Shown here one piece after another: positions 55,061-63,091 of a DNA stretch of 64,000 nucleotides. Source of the stretch: Piscirickettsiaceae bacterium CG07_land_8_20_14_0_80_44_28 (GTDB taxonomy: Bacteria; Pseudomonadota; Gammaproteobacteria; Thiomicrospirales; Thiomicrospiraceae); assembly GCA_002779995.1 (NCBI GenBank), contig PEWX01000030.1, positions 21,249 to 85,248 of the forward strand, read 5' to 3'. The notes under the pieces were generated by a model that did not search any database, was not told where the DNA came from, and saw only the letters and a list, made by a program, of their open reading frames with translations. Each line of letters opens with the position of its first letter. Within the stretch, counting starts at the first letter, position 1. A program made the translations under genes and the position numbers.

Positions 55061-55552
55061 TTATAAATGTAACGACTTTTCCCCGCGCATCAATCCAACT
55101 GCACCGGAGCGCACAATTTCAACAATCAGTGCATCATCAATCGCATCAACAAACGCATCCAACTTCTGCGCTTCCCCCACCAATTGAACGGTATAAATAT
55201 TCGTGGTGACATCCACAATGGTGCCGCGAAAAATATCGGCTAAACGTTTAATTTCTTCACGCATCGCCCCGGTGGCTTTTAATTTAATTAACATCAGTTC
55301 GCGCTCAATGTGCTCACCCTCGGTAATATCCACCACTTTCACCACATCAATCAAACGGTTTAAGTGCTTAACGATCTGCTCAACTTGTTGATTGGTGCCA
55401 CTGGTCACCAACGTTAACCGTGAAAGGGTTTCATCGTTGGTCGGTGCAACCGTCAAGGCATGGATATTATATCCGCGCGCAGAAAAGAGCCCTGCAACCC
55501 GAGATAAGGCGCCTGATTCATTCTCGATTAACATCGAAATAATATGTTTCAT
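55061..55552 (-). CDS. ilvN: Acetolactate synthase small subunit
   Basis: Regulatory subunit giving valine feedback control. It has 163 residues: an ACT domain (about 3-78, MKHIISMLIENESGALSRVAGLFSARGYNI) and the C-terminal domain. The length and the IlvH-type sequence indicate the long form (IlvH) rather than the 96-residue enteric IlvN. It follows the large subunit by 9 nt. Confidence 0.96.
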   Translation of the reverse strand: MKHIISMLIENESGALSRVAGLFSARGYNIHALTVAPTNDETLSRLTLVTSGTNQQVEQIVKHLNRLIDVVKVVDITEGEHIERELMLIKLKATGAMREEIKRLADIFRGTIVDVTTNIYTVQLVGEAQKLDAFVDAIDDALIVEIVRSGAVGLMRGEKSLHL

Positions 55553-55561
55553 CGTCGCCCC

Positions 55562-57265
55562 CTAAACCAAAATCATTTCGTCTAACCCTGCACCCGCAGG
55601 AATCATTGGATAAACATTTTCTTGTTGATCGGTAATAACATCAATAAACACAAAACGATCTTTATACTGGTCCGAAAAGGCTTCTGCCAATTGTTGTTCC
55701 ATGGTTTCCGGGTTATCAATACGAATACCGACATGCCCATACGCCTCGACCAGCTTGACAAAATCCGGTAATGAATCCATATAGGACATAGAATATCGAC
55801 GATCATAGAAAAACTCTTGCCACTGGCGAACCATGCCCAAAAAGCCATTATTCAAACACAACACCTTAATGGGCAATCCGTACTGCAAACAGGTCGATAA
55901 CTCTTGAATATTCATTTGAATTGAGCCTTCACCTGTCACACACACCACCGTTTCCTTCGGAAAGGCAGCTTGAACCCCCATCGCGGCAGGCAGTCCGAAG
56001 CCCATGGTGCCTAAGCCGCCGGAGTTAATCCAACGACGTGGCTTATCGAAGGGATAATATTGTGCAGCAAACATTTGGTGTTGCCCTACATCAGAGGTCA
56101 CATACGCATCCCCTTTAGTGATACGCCAAACGGCTTCCATCGCCGCCTGAGGCTTAATTTTATGACCCAATTGATCATAACGCAGGCATTTGGTCGCGCG
56201 CCAAGCTTCAATTTGCGTCCACCAAGCTTGCAATACCTCCGCATCCACTTTCTTGCCCGACTTTTTCAGCAACTGATTCATTTCCGTCAACACCTGTTGC
56301 ACAGGCCCGACAATCGGAATATCCACCGCGACATTTTTAGAAATCGACGCTGGATCAATATCAATATGAATCACCTTCGCATCTGGGCAGAACTTTTCTA
56401 AATTCCCCGTCACGCGATCATCAAAGCGCGCACCAATCGCAATAATTAAATCCGAATTGTGCATCGACAAATTGGCTTCGTAAGTACCATGCATTCCGAG
56501 CATGCCCACAAACTGCTTATCACTTGCCGGGAAGCCGCCAAGCCCCATCAACGTATTGGTGACCGGAAAGCCGAGTTGATGTGCTAATTCCGTCAACGCA
56601 GCTGAAGCATTGCCCAGCACCACACCACCACCGGTATACAAAATCGGTTGCTTGGCCGCCAGCATCATATCCAATGCTTTTTTAATTTGTCCGCTGTGAC
56701 CTTTTACAATCGGTTGATAGGAACGTAAACTAACTTCTTGTGGATATTGATAGTCACATAAGGCATTCTGCACATCTTTCGGAAAATCAATAACCACAGG
56801 GCCGGGTCTTCCCGTCGTGGCAATATAAAACGCTTTTTTGAGCGTCATTGCTAAATCCTTGACATCCTTGACCAAGAAGTTGTGTTTAACGATCGGCCTG
56901 GTAATCCCCACCGTGTCGATCTCTTGAAAGGCATCTAAACCGATCATCGGCGTCGCCACTTGGCCGGTAATAACCACCAATGGAATTGAATCCATATAAG
57001 CCGTTGCAATCCCGGTAACCGTATTGGTTGCACCGGGTCCGGATGTTACCAACGCAACCCCCGGTAAACCTGTAGAGCGCGCGAACCCATCAGCCGCATG
57101 CACAGCAGCTTGTTCATGACGAACCAAAACATGTTTCAGTTTTTTAGCGTCCGTATCCAAGGCATCATAGATGGGCAAGGCTGCGCCACCGGGATAGCCC
57201 CATATAAGCTCTACGCCCTCATCCTCCAAATAATGGATAAGAATTTGGGCACCAGTTAATTCCAC
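55562..57265 (-). CDS. ilvB: Acetolactate synthase large subunit
   Basis: ThDP enzyme condensing pyruvate to acetolactate. I place the start at GTG 57265 ([19 protein letters not shown]), 9 nt after GGAGG, giving 567 residues. The frame runs on to 57358 but that part contains a palindrome hairpin and is not conserved. Landmarks: VFGYPGG-like [16 protein letters not shown], the catalytic Glu in [13 protein letters not shown], and the ThDP motif GEGSIQMN to CLNN. A terminator-like hairpin lies in the leader. Confidence 0.96.
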   Translation of the reverse strand: MELTGAQILIHYLEDEGVELIWGYPGGAALPIYDALDTDAKKLKHVLVRHEQAAVHAADGFARSTGLPGVALVTSGPGATNTVTGIATAYMDSIPLVVITGQVATPMIGLDAFQEIDTVGITRPIVKHNFLVKDVKDLAMTLKKAFYIATTGRPGPVVIDFPKDVQNALCDYQYPQEVSLRSYQPIVKGHSGQIKKALDMMLAAKQPILYTGGGVVLGNASAALTELAHQLGFPVTNTLMGLGGFPASDKQFVGMLGMHGTYEANLSMHNSDLIIAIGARFDDRVTGNLEKFCPDAKVIHIDIDPASISKNVAVDIPIVGPVQQVLTEMNQLLKKSGKKVDAEVLQAWWTQIEAWRATKCLRYDQLGHKIKPQAAMEAVWRITKGDAYVTSDVGQHQMFAAQYYPFDKPRRWINSGGLGTMGFGLPAAMGVQAAFPKETVVCVTGEGSIQMNIQELSTCLQYGLPIKVLCLNNGFLGMVRQWQEFFYDRRYSMSYMDSLPDFVKLVEAYGHVGIRIDNPETMEQQLAEAFSDQYKDRFVFIDVITDQQENVYPMIPAGAGLDEMILV

Positions 57266-57291
57266 AACTAAGATCCTCCGTTTGTTCCAAA

Positions 57292-57315
57292 AATGGCCAG
57301 GCCTGGTTATTTTTA
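57292..57315 (-). repeat. CCAGGCCTGG palindrome in the ilvB leader
   Basis: The exact palindrome is at 57297-57306 with AAAAATGG on the left and TTATTTTTA on the right. On the minus strand the hairpin ends in five Us, 15 nt before the ilvB ribosome binding site. It could act as a second attenuator. Confidence 0.8.
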
Positions 57316-57349
57316 CCGGCATAACTCCAGATTGGAATAAAAATTGAGT

Positions 57350-57377
57350 CAAAAACAAAGCCCTGTTAAAACAGGGC
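57350..57377 (-). terminator. Terminator/attenuator upstream of ilvB
   Basis: GCCCTG and CAGGGC (57360-57377) form a 6-bp stem around TTTTAA. On the minus strand it is followed by TTTGTTTTTG. A perfect TATAAT (57416-57411) lies upstream of it, so it is probably in the ilvB leader. If that promoter is not used, it would be the terminator of orn. Confidence 0.65.
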
Positions 57378-57410
57378 CATGCACCCCCTATATTTTGGGG
57401 CTAATTGGTA

Positions 57411-57416
57411 ATTATA
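57411..57416 (-). promoter_or_regulatory. Possible -10 of the ilvBNC promoter
   Basis: Perfect TATAAT on the minus strand. The best -35 at 17 nt (TTTATA) is poor. A small CCCC/GGGG hairpin follows before the terminator-like stem. Confidence 0.4.
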
Positions 57417-57489
57417 ACCAAATCAAATGGTTTTATAAAGCATCAACCCCGAATTAATCGCAGTCGCCCTTTGCTTAAAATCGGTCTCT

Positions 57490-58044
57490 TTATGCTTGAA
57501 AATCAGACAGGAATAAATGGCGGCGATAATGTTTCAATTCATCAATGGATTCATAAATATCATCCAACGCCAAATGGGCACCTTTTTTCTGGTGACTAGA
57601 ATAAACTGTTGGTGCCCAGCGTTTGGCCAACTCTTTCAACGTAGACACATCGAGGTTACGATAATGGAAAAAAGCCTCTAACGTCGGCATCTGTTCAATC
57701 AAAAACCGCCTATCCTGACAAATGCTGTTGCCACACATGGGCGATTTCCCTTTCGGCACCCAAGGCTTCAAAAATTCGAGGGTTTGCAATTCTGCATCCT
57801 TCATTGACACTTGGCTGGCTTGTACCCGAGCCGTCAACCCTGAATTGCCATGATGCGTCCTACACCACTCGTCCATACCCTCCAAATAATGCTGCTCGGT
57901 TTGGATCGCGATCACCGGCCCTTCAGCCAATGTATTCAATTCTAAATCGGTCACCACGGTTGCAATTTCGATAATCTGATCGGTCTTGTGATCCAACCCC
58001 GTCATTTCCAAATCAATCCAAATAAGGTTATTGTCTGATTTCAT
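57490..58044 (-). CDS. orn: Oligoribonuclease
   Basis: Degrades 2-5 nt RNAs and pGpG to mononucleotides. I use ATG 58044 ([18 protein letters not shown]), giving 184 residues (usual about 181). DEDDh residues are visible: Asp11 and Glu13, the middle Asp in the FVLIEQ-like RRFLIEQMP region, and His/Asp in [13 protein letters not shown]. Orn next to rsgA and a Ste24-like protease on the opposite strand is a common arrangement. Confidence 0.96.
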   Translation of the reverse strand: MKSDNNLIWIDLEMTGLDHKTDQIIEIATVVTDLELNTLAEGPVIAIQTEQHYLEGMDEWCRTHHGNSGLTARVQASQVSMKDAELQTLEFLKPWVPKGKSPMCGNSICQDRRFLIEQMPTLEAFFHYRNLDVSTLKELAKRWAPTVYSSHQKKGAHLALDDIYESIDELKHYRRHLFLSDFQA

Positions 58045-58122
58045 TCTGCTGCCTACTGCCATCGTTGATATTATGCGCTATCTTAAACCTTATTGCCACG
58101 CGCCACAATCCAAGCATAGCCA

Positions 58123-58151
58123 TTGAATTTTTTTTCATAACATGGGATAGT
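58123..58151 (+). promoter_or_regulatory. Predicted promoter of the Ste24-phhB-rsgA unit
   Basis: TTGAAT (58123-58128) and GATAGT (58146-58151) with a 17-nt spacer containing a T-run. It lies 26 nt before the protease gene. Confidence 0.45.
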
Positions 58152-58177
58152 AGCCTTTTTTAAAATGAAACGCTTAT

Positions 58178-59443
58178 ATGAATCTCATTACCCCTCTTTT
58201 TATGCTTGCTTTATTACTCAATCTGGTGATTGAAGTTTGGTTAAATATTAAAAACCAGTTCCACATCAGCAAACACCAACACCAAGTGCCCGAAGACTTC
58301 AGCGATGTGGTCAGTTTAGACGCCCACCAAAAAGCAGCAGCCTACAGTCGCGCCAAACTCCAACTCGGGCGTTTTGTGTTATTTTTTGATGCGGCTGTGC
58401 TCGGTTTTATGACGCTCGGCGGGGGGTTTCAGGATATTTACCAACTGTGGCTCAATAGCGATTTTTCTCCGATCTGGCGTGACGTCGGCTTTTTATTATC
58501 AACCTTCTGGTTTTTATCACTGCTTCACTTACCTTTTAGCCTGATCAGCACCTTTAAAATTGAAGAAGCCTTTGGGTTTAATAAAATGACACCACTGAAA
58601 TTTATCTCTGATTTACTCAAACAGTGGGCGCTTATGCTGGCAATCGGTCTGCCTTTAATTTGGGTGATTTTAACCATTATGGATGGCTATTTTGACCAGG
58701 CCTGGTGGTTTTACACCTGGTGTATTTGGTTGGCCTTCAATTTAATTTTGCTGTGGGCTTATCCCAAATGGATTGCCCCCATTTTTAACAAATTCACCCC
58801 ATTAGAAGAGGGTGAGATGAAACAACGTATTGAAGCGCTACTGGCGAAAACCGGTTTTCAATCCAATGGCATTTTCGTCATGGATGGTTCCTCGCGTTCA
58901 GGGCACGGCAATGCCTACTTCACCGGATTTGGCAAAAACAAGCGGATTGTGTTTTTTGATACGCTATTGGAGACGCTGACCCCCGAAGAAGTCGAAGCCG
59001 TGCTGGCGCATGAACTGGGGCATTTTAAACACGGTCATATTCGCAAACGCCTATTAAAATCCTTCGCCCTCAGCTTTATCGGTTTAGCTTTTCTAGGCTG
59101 GCTTGCACAGCAATCTTTGTTTTACACAGGTCTTGGCATCACCACCGAAACCCCTGCTGCCGCCCTGCTATTATTTTTAACGGCGGTTCCCGTCATGTTC
59201 TTTTTTCTAGGCCCCATCAGCGCCTTTCAAAGTCGTAAACACGAATTTGAAGCCGATGCCTTTGCGGTCAAAACCACCGGCGCTGCGCCCTTAATCTCTG
59301 CATTATTAAAGATGTATCGAGACAATGCCAGTAGTTTAACCCCCGACCCGCTTTATTCAAGCTACCATGACAGCCACCCGCCGGCTAAAATTCGAATTGA
59401 CCACTTAAAACGATTACAGGAAAGCGAAGATGACGCAGCTTAG
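58178..59443 (+). CDS. Ste24-like M48 membrane metalloprotease
   Basis: A 421-residue zinc protease with at least five membrane segments. The zinc site HELGH lies in VLAHELGHFKHGH, the third ligand in KHEFEADAFAV. The N-terminal extension, SRSGHGNAYFTGFGKNKRIVFFDTLLE and the C-terminal YSSYHDSHPP suit the CAAX prenyl protease (Ste24) branch rather than HtpX. Bacterial members probably clear damaged membrane proteins. A palindrome at 58696 encodes Asp-Gln-Ala-Trp-Trp in a loop. Confidence 0.92.
   Translation: MNLITPLFMLALLLNLVIEVWLNIKNQFHISKHQHQVPEDFSDVVSLDAHQKAAAYSRAKLQLGRFVLFFDAAVLGFMTLGGGFQDIYQLWLNSDFSPIWRDVGFLLSTFWFLSLLHLPFSLISTFKIEEAFGFNKMTPLKFISDLLKQWALMLAIGLPLIWVILTIMDGYFDQAWWFYTWCIWLAFNLILLWAYPKWIAPIFNKFTPLEEGEMKQRIEALLAKTGFQSNGIFVMDGSSRSGHGNAYFTGFGKNKRIVFFDTLLETLTPEEVEAVLAHELGHFKHGHIRKRLLKSFALSFIGLAFLGWLAQQSLFYTGLGITTETPAAALLLFLTAVPVMFFFLGPISAFQSRKHEFEADAFAVKTTGAAPLISALLKMYRDNASSLTPDPLYSSYHDSHPPAKIRIDHLKRLQESEDDAA
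58696..58705. repeat. CCAGGCCTGG palindrome inside the Ste24-like gene
   Basis: Exact copy read as Asp-Gln-Ala-Trp-Trp, followed by TGGTTTTAC. Confidence 0.9.
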
Positions 59444-59780
59444 TACAAACATTCCCTTAAAAGACCAACGTTGCCAGACCCTTATCAAAGGCAACAAACC
59501 GATGATTATCCCGCGCATTGAAACCCTGCTAACGGAACTGGATGATTGGGAAATTCCACTGGACTACAAAACCCTCGTGAAAACCTTTCCGTTTAAAAAC
59601 TATCACCAAACCGTTGCCTTTGTAAACGCCGTGACTTGGGTGGCGCACAAAGAAGACCATCACCCGGAAATCTGCTTCGGGTATAATCAATGCCAAATCA
59701 CCCTCACCACTGCTTCCGTGAAAGGACTCAGTGAAAACGACTTCATTTTGGCGGCCAAAATAGATGCATTACTTGATTAA
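59430..59780 (+). CDS. phhB: Pterin-4a-carbinolamine dehydratase
   Basis: Dehydrates 4a-hydroxytetrahydrobiopterin. Without a phenylalanine hydroxylase in view its role here may be in other pterin or molybdopterin chemistry. It has 116 residues with the PCD active-site pattern AHKEDHHPEI and a single central WEIPLDYKTLVKTFPFKNY strand-helix. The AGGAAAG binding site lies in the end of the protease gene, which it overlaps by 14 nt. It is 14 nt ahead of rsgA. Confidence 0.9.
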   Translation: MTQLSTNIPLKDQRCQTLIKGNKPMIIPRIETLLTELDDWEIPLDYKTLVKTFPFKNYHQTVAFVNAVTWVAHKEDHHPEICFGYNQCQITLTTASVKGLSENDFILAAKIDALLD

Positions 59781-59794
59781 ACAGTCTTTCTAAA

Positions 59795-60841
59795 ATGGCA
59801 AAACGCAAACTGAGCCATCAGCAACACCGCAGGGTGAAGCAAAAACAACAAACCGAACGGGATCAATCCGCACCTTCTACCCCGTCACTCACGCCCAATC
59901 CGAATGAAGCACTTGGCGAAAAACAACCAGGCCTGGTCATTACCAACTTTGGCAAACGTCTACTGATTGAAGATGACAATGGCCAACTCCACCGCTGTGC
60001 CGTTCGCCAACATCTTAATAAACTGGTTGCAGGCGACCGCGTCACCTGGCAAACCGATCGAGAAGCCAATACCGGCGTGGTGATTGCCGCCGAACCGCGC
60101 AGCCATGAACTGAGTCGCCCCGGCTTCCGAGGACAAAAACGCATGGTCGCCGCCAATATTGACTGGCTCGGCATTGTCAGCGCGATTGAGCCGGGTGTAC
60201 ATCCCGATATGATTGATCGCTATTTGGTGGCGGCACAACAACTGGATTTACCGGTACTGATCCTCATTAATAAAATTGATTTAATCCAATCCGATGAACA
60301 ATGGGAACTGCTAGCAGAACAACTATTGCCTTATGAAGAAATGGGACTGGAAATCCTGCCGATTTCGGCAACTTACGGCGAAGGCATGGACACGCTTCGT
60401 GAACATCTTCGACAGAAGAACAGCGTTTTTGTCGGTCCTTCGGGCGCAGGTAAATCGTCGCTGATCCAAACCCTGATTCCCGACCTTGAAATCAAAACCA
60501 ACCAATTATCCGAATCCTCGGGGCTTGGCAAGCACACCACCACCAACAGTATTTTGTACCATCTTCCCAGTGAAAACGGTGAAGCGGCCGGCAATATTAT
60601 TGACTCCCCCGGTGTCCGCCAATTCAGCCCAACCCCCTGTGAACGCCACGAACTGGAACAATACTATCCAGATTTTGAACCCTTCTTAGGCCAATGCAAA
60701 TACCATAACTGCACCCACACCATCGAACCCAAATGTGCGATCAAAGACGCCGTTGAATCGGGAGAACTGCATTATTCCCGCTACCAAAGCTTCCAGAGAT
60801 TGCGTGAAGAATTTGAACAAGCCCTGCATCCAACGCATTAA
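59795..60841 (+). CDS. rsgA: Small ribosomal subunit biogenesis GTPase RsgA
   Basis: Circularly permuted GTPase in 30S maturation. It has 348 residues: a basic N terminus (KRKLSHQQHRRVKQKQQ), an OB fold, then motifs in the order G4 (INKID), G1 (GPSGAGKSS), G3 (DSPGV), and the C-terminal zinc motif CKYHNCTHTIEPKC. A palindrome (59937) encodes Gln-Pro-Gly-Leu at the OB-fold border. Its last four bases overlap the end of the convergent hipA. Confidence 0.96.
   Translation: MAKRKLSHQQHRRVKQKQQTERDQSAPSTPSLTPNPNEALGEKQPGLVITNFGKRLLIEDDNGQLHRCAVRQHLNKLVAGDRVTWQTDREANTGVVIAAEPRSHELSRPGFRGQKRMVAANIDWLGIVSAIEPGVHPDMIDRYLVAAQQLDLPVLILINKIDLIQSDEQWELLAEQLLPYEEMGLEILPISATYGEGMDTLREHLRQKNSVFVGPSGAGKSSLIQTLIPDLEIKTNQLSESSGLGKHTTTNSILYHLPSENGEAAGNIIDSPGVRQFSPTPCERHELEQYYPDFEPFLGQCKYHNCTHTIEPKCAIKDAVESGELHYSRYQSFQRLREEFEQALHPTH
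59937..59946. repeat. CCAGGCCTGG palindrome inside rsgA
   Basis: Exact copy with AAAACAA on the left, read as Lys-Gln-Pro-Gly-Leu-Val. Confidence 0.9.
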
Positions 60842-62019
60842 CTAAAATCGTGCAATATTGCCCATTTTATTGACTGAACAACGTCATCATCTACCTGGTT
60901 TTCTTTAAATACATTTTGCCAGTTGTTATGTATCGACAACGCCATCTCATCAATAATATCTTTCGCTTCTGACATGGATAACGAAAATTTATTAGCCTCA
61001 GACAACAGGTTATCCCGGCATGGGGAGGTTCCTTTTAAGCCAGCATTAATCGCTAAGGTTCGACGAAATCCCTCACCCGCAACAACATCATACGCAGGAC
61101 TTAAACGCCACTCGCCTTCTTTCCAAATCAGTCCATGATTTAAGTAATGATCATCATGATTAGACACCATTGCATTAAAAACCATTCTTCTATAGATTTC
61201 TACTGAATCCTTACCGCCATTCAGTCGTTTTATTTCTAACGCAAAATTCCCATAAGAAGCATCGTTATTGTGATCAACGGCAAGAATCGATTTCATACTT
61301 AAAAAAGGTAGCTTGCCTATTCCAGAGTAATCAAACCGTTTTGTTAGAAAAATATCTTGGTTTATGCCGACAGGCATGATAAGTGATTCGGCAACATGAA
61401 TCCCTATCGATTTAGCTAATGCCAAAGTTCCATGCTCAATTTGAGCTTTATTCTCGTAATCTTGAATAGATGGCAACTTAGCTAGATATAGCTGATCATC
61501 TTTTACGACTGACAATTTTGGTCTAGCGCCACCTTGGCTCGCGCCTTGTTTAAAGAGTTCACTAAACAATGGATTCATTTGATTGTTACGCTCAAACTGT
61601 TCCTTTGCCATTAAAATTTCTTCCCATTGAAAAGGCTCTCTTATTTTAGAATGCTCAATATTAGGAAATTTCATGAACTGACTAAAGACTAAATAGCCGA
61701 CTCGATCTTGCTGATTTTCTAAAAGAAACTCTAAAGTCGTGAGTTTTCGGCGGGCCTGAGCATTCAGAACCGCTTTTCCCCACCCGCCAGGTAACGCATC
61801 TCCAAAGACACTTAGAATGCCTGAAAAGTTTTCATCTCGATCTAAAAATTTTGAGAAAAAAACCTTATCTATCAATGGCAAGTGAATCGGATTAAGTGAC
61901 AATGCATCAGATCTATCAAGGTAACTTTTAGCATACCTGAACGCATATCCATCTGGCTTTCGTTCAACTTTACCGATCAGAATTTTTTGGGCGTTATAGA
62001 CATATAACTTTGCCAGCAT
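60838..62019 (-). CDS. hipA: HipA-family Ser/Thr kinase toxin
   Basis: A 393-residue HipA-type kinase. The N-terminal domain carries FGDALPGGWG, then the ATP-binding Gly-rich segment GASQGGARPKLSVV, and the catalytic NHDDHYLNHG with the metal-binding Asp of SPAYDVV. E. coli HipA phosphorylates glutamyl-tRNA synthetase, but the SQGGARPK branch is diverse and the target here is unknown. hipB lies 3 nt upstream. The codon usage looks more AT-rich than in the neighbouring rsgA, consistent with gain by transfer. Confidence 0.88.
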   Translation of the reverse strand: MLAKLYVYNAQKILIGKVERKPDGYAFRYAKSYLDRSDALSLNPIHLPLIDKVFFSKFLDRDENFSGILSVFGDALPGGWGKAVLNAQARRKLTTLEFLLENQQDRVGYLVFSQFMKFPNIEHSKIREPFQWEEILMAKEQFERNNQMNPLFSELFKQGASQGGARPKLSVVKDDQLYLAKLPSIQDYENKAQIEHGTLALAKSIGIHVAESLIMPVGINQDIFLTKRFDYSGIGKLPFLSMKSILAVDHNNDASYGNFALEIKRLNGGKDSVEIYRRMVFNAMVSNHDDHYLNHGLIWKEGEWRLSPAYDVVAGEGFRRTLAINAGLKGTSPCRDNLLSEANKFSLSMSEAKDIIDEMALSIHNNWQNVFKENQVDDDVVQSIKWAILHDFS

Positions 62020-62022
62020 GAT

Positions 62023-62334
62023 TTAAAACTCTCCCTGTTCATCATTGCTAGAAATGTTTTTTATACGCTTTGGAAGAGAGCCAAATGCCAAACTTGTTGA
62101 CAACTGATCATTTTCTGGCGCAAGCGCCCGACACAAAACGTCATCTAAGCCAAGCGCCCACAATACCTTAATGAAATTTTTGTTTTGTACCGACTGTCCA
62201 GACTCAATCTTTCCGATGGTCTGTCGAGTGACGCCAGCCCGGTCTGCAAGCTCTGATTGTTTTAACCGACGAGCCAAACGCGCTATCTCAAGCTGTTTCC
62301 CAATCGTCAGCAAAACATTGTCTTCTGGCAACAT
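62023..62334 (-). CDS. hipB: HipB-like XRE-family antitoxin/repressor
   Basis: A 103-residue protein with an N-terminal helix-turn-helix (about 10-65: IGKQLEIARLARRLKQSELA, AGVTRQTIGKIESG). The C-terminal tail should wrap the kinase. A GAGGG sequence lies just before ATG 62334. It is the first gene of the hipBA pair. A palindrome and repeated TTAATGTTA elements upstream are probable operators. Confidence 0.88.
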   Translation of the reverse strand: MLPEDNVLLTIGKQLEIARLARRLKQSELADRAGVTRQTIGKIESGQSVQNKNFIKVLWALGLDDVLCRALAPENDQLSTSLAFGSLPKRIKNISSNDEQGEF

Positions 62335-62350
62335 AAGCCCTCACACCCCT

Positions 62351-62405
62351 ATAATGTAATCTAACATTAACTCAATCAATAATTTAGTTAACATTCATTA
62401 ACATT
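62351..62405 (-). promoter_or_regulatory. Promoter/operator of hipBA
   Basis: TTGATT (62379-62374) and CATTAT (62356-62351) with a 17-nt spacer on the minus strand. Between and over them lies a perfect inverted repeat TAATGT-N6-ACATTA (62352-62369). More copies of TAACATT follow upstream at about 62388-62405. This fits cooperative repression by HipB. Confidence 0.55.
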
Positions 62406-62475
62406 AAAAAGAACTTTATAGTATCACAATAACGATGTTATCCAATATTAAAAAGTTCATTGCTAATAATAAAGG

Positions 62476-63069
62476 TTATCGCAAATGATAGCGTTGTTCG
62501 ATAAAGATAGGCGTGAATTGACGGATTTGCGGGTGTCGATGTAAAACCGCAACCGCTTCATCATAGCTGGCGGTCGGCGCATGTAATGCATTGAATTGAA
62601 ATGTATAACGGTGTGAATCAAGCGAATCACTGCTAACTGACGGTCGTAATTCCCAACCCTGGTCAGAAAAGTCCTCTAACGCTGTCGAAGCAATCACTAC
62701 AAATTGCCCCGTAAAGATTGCCCAGCGGTTCTGACGTTGATTTTTTAAAACCGGGTAAAACAGTACCGATTGCGCCTCAGCTGTCTCGGTTTGAATGGTA
62801 TGGTATTGTGGCTTGCAATCGTTTCTATCCAAAGCAAATTGTTGGGTTTGATACAGCGTCCAGCTGCCAATTGTACCAATCGCCTCACCATCCCAACTGG
62901 GTGTCGATTGATTCAGTGACTGTTTGCTGGCCAACACATCACTTAGTGGCAAATACCCGCCCGCTTGATTGGCGACGGCTTCACACGCAACCAGTGCAGC
63001 CTGGGTGGGTGAAATCAATAACCACAAGCACCCACCTAAGAACAGATTAATCACTCGCTGCTTGCTCAC
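62476..63069 (-). CDS. Secreted protein of unknown function, downstream of a subtilisin-like protease
   Basis: I do not recognise this protein. I use GTG 63069 (MSKQRVINLFLGGCLWLL), a few bases after AGGGG, giving 197 residues. A frame from 63102 overlaps the protease stop by 11 nt. A signal peptide (about 1-25, ending TQAA) and two cysteines (VACEAV, RNDCKP) are visible. The last 35 residues (DEAVAVLHRHPQIRQFTPIF) resemble the end of subtilisin propeptide-type (I9) domains, so an inhibitor or chaperone of the adjacent protease is possible. That is inference from a short pattern and gene order. Confidence 0.6.
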   Translation of the reverse strand: MSKQRVINLFLGGCLWLLISPTQAALVACEAVANQAGGYLPLSDVLASKQSLNQSTPSWDGEAIGTIGSWTLYQTQQFALDRNDCKPQYHTIQTETAEAQSVLFYPVLKNQRQNRWAIFTGQFVVIASTALEDFSDQGWELRPSVSSDSLDSHRYTFQFNALHAPTASYDEAVAVLHRHPQIRQFTPIFIEQRYHLR

Positions 63070-63091
63070 AAGACCCCTTGCATGATTCACA

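Noticed and set aside
57266-57358. Longer IlvB from 57358 or ATG 57322
   Set aside because: The extension is encoded by the palindrome hairpin and the ribosome binding site itself. GTG 57265 has GGAGG at good spacing and gives the conserved N terminus.
57378-57410. Ile/Val/Leu-rich leader peptide for ilvB attenuation
   Set aside because: The only short frames (for example a GTG frame of 11 codons) are not enriched for branched-chain codons.
57427-57489. Possible fifth copy of the MITE-like element after orn
   Set aside because: AGAGACC, CCCTTTGC and CCCCGAATTAA occur in the right neighbourhood directly after the orn stop, but the order and spacing do not align with the other copies and the ends do not pair.
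61340-62340. Phage or plasmid island around hipBA
   Set aside because: No integrase, attachment repeat, tRNA or phage gene is seen. Only the two-gene module itself looks acquired.
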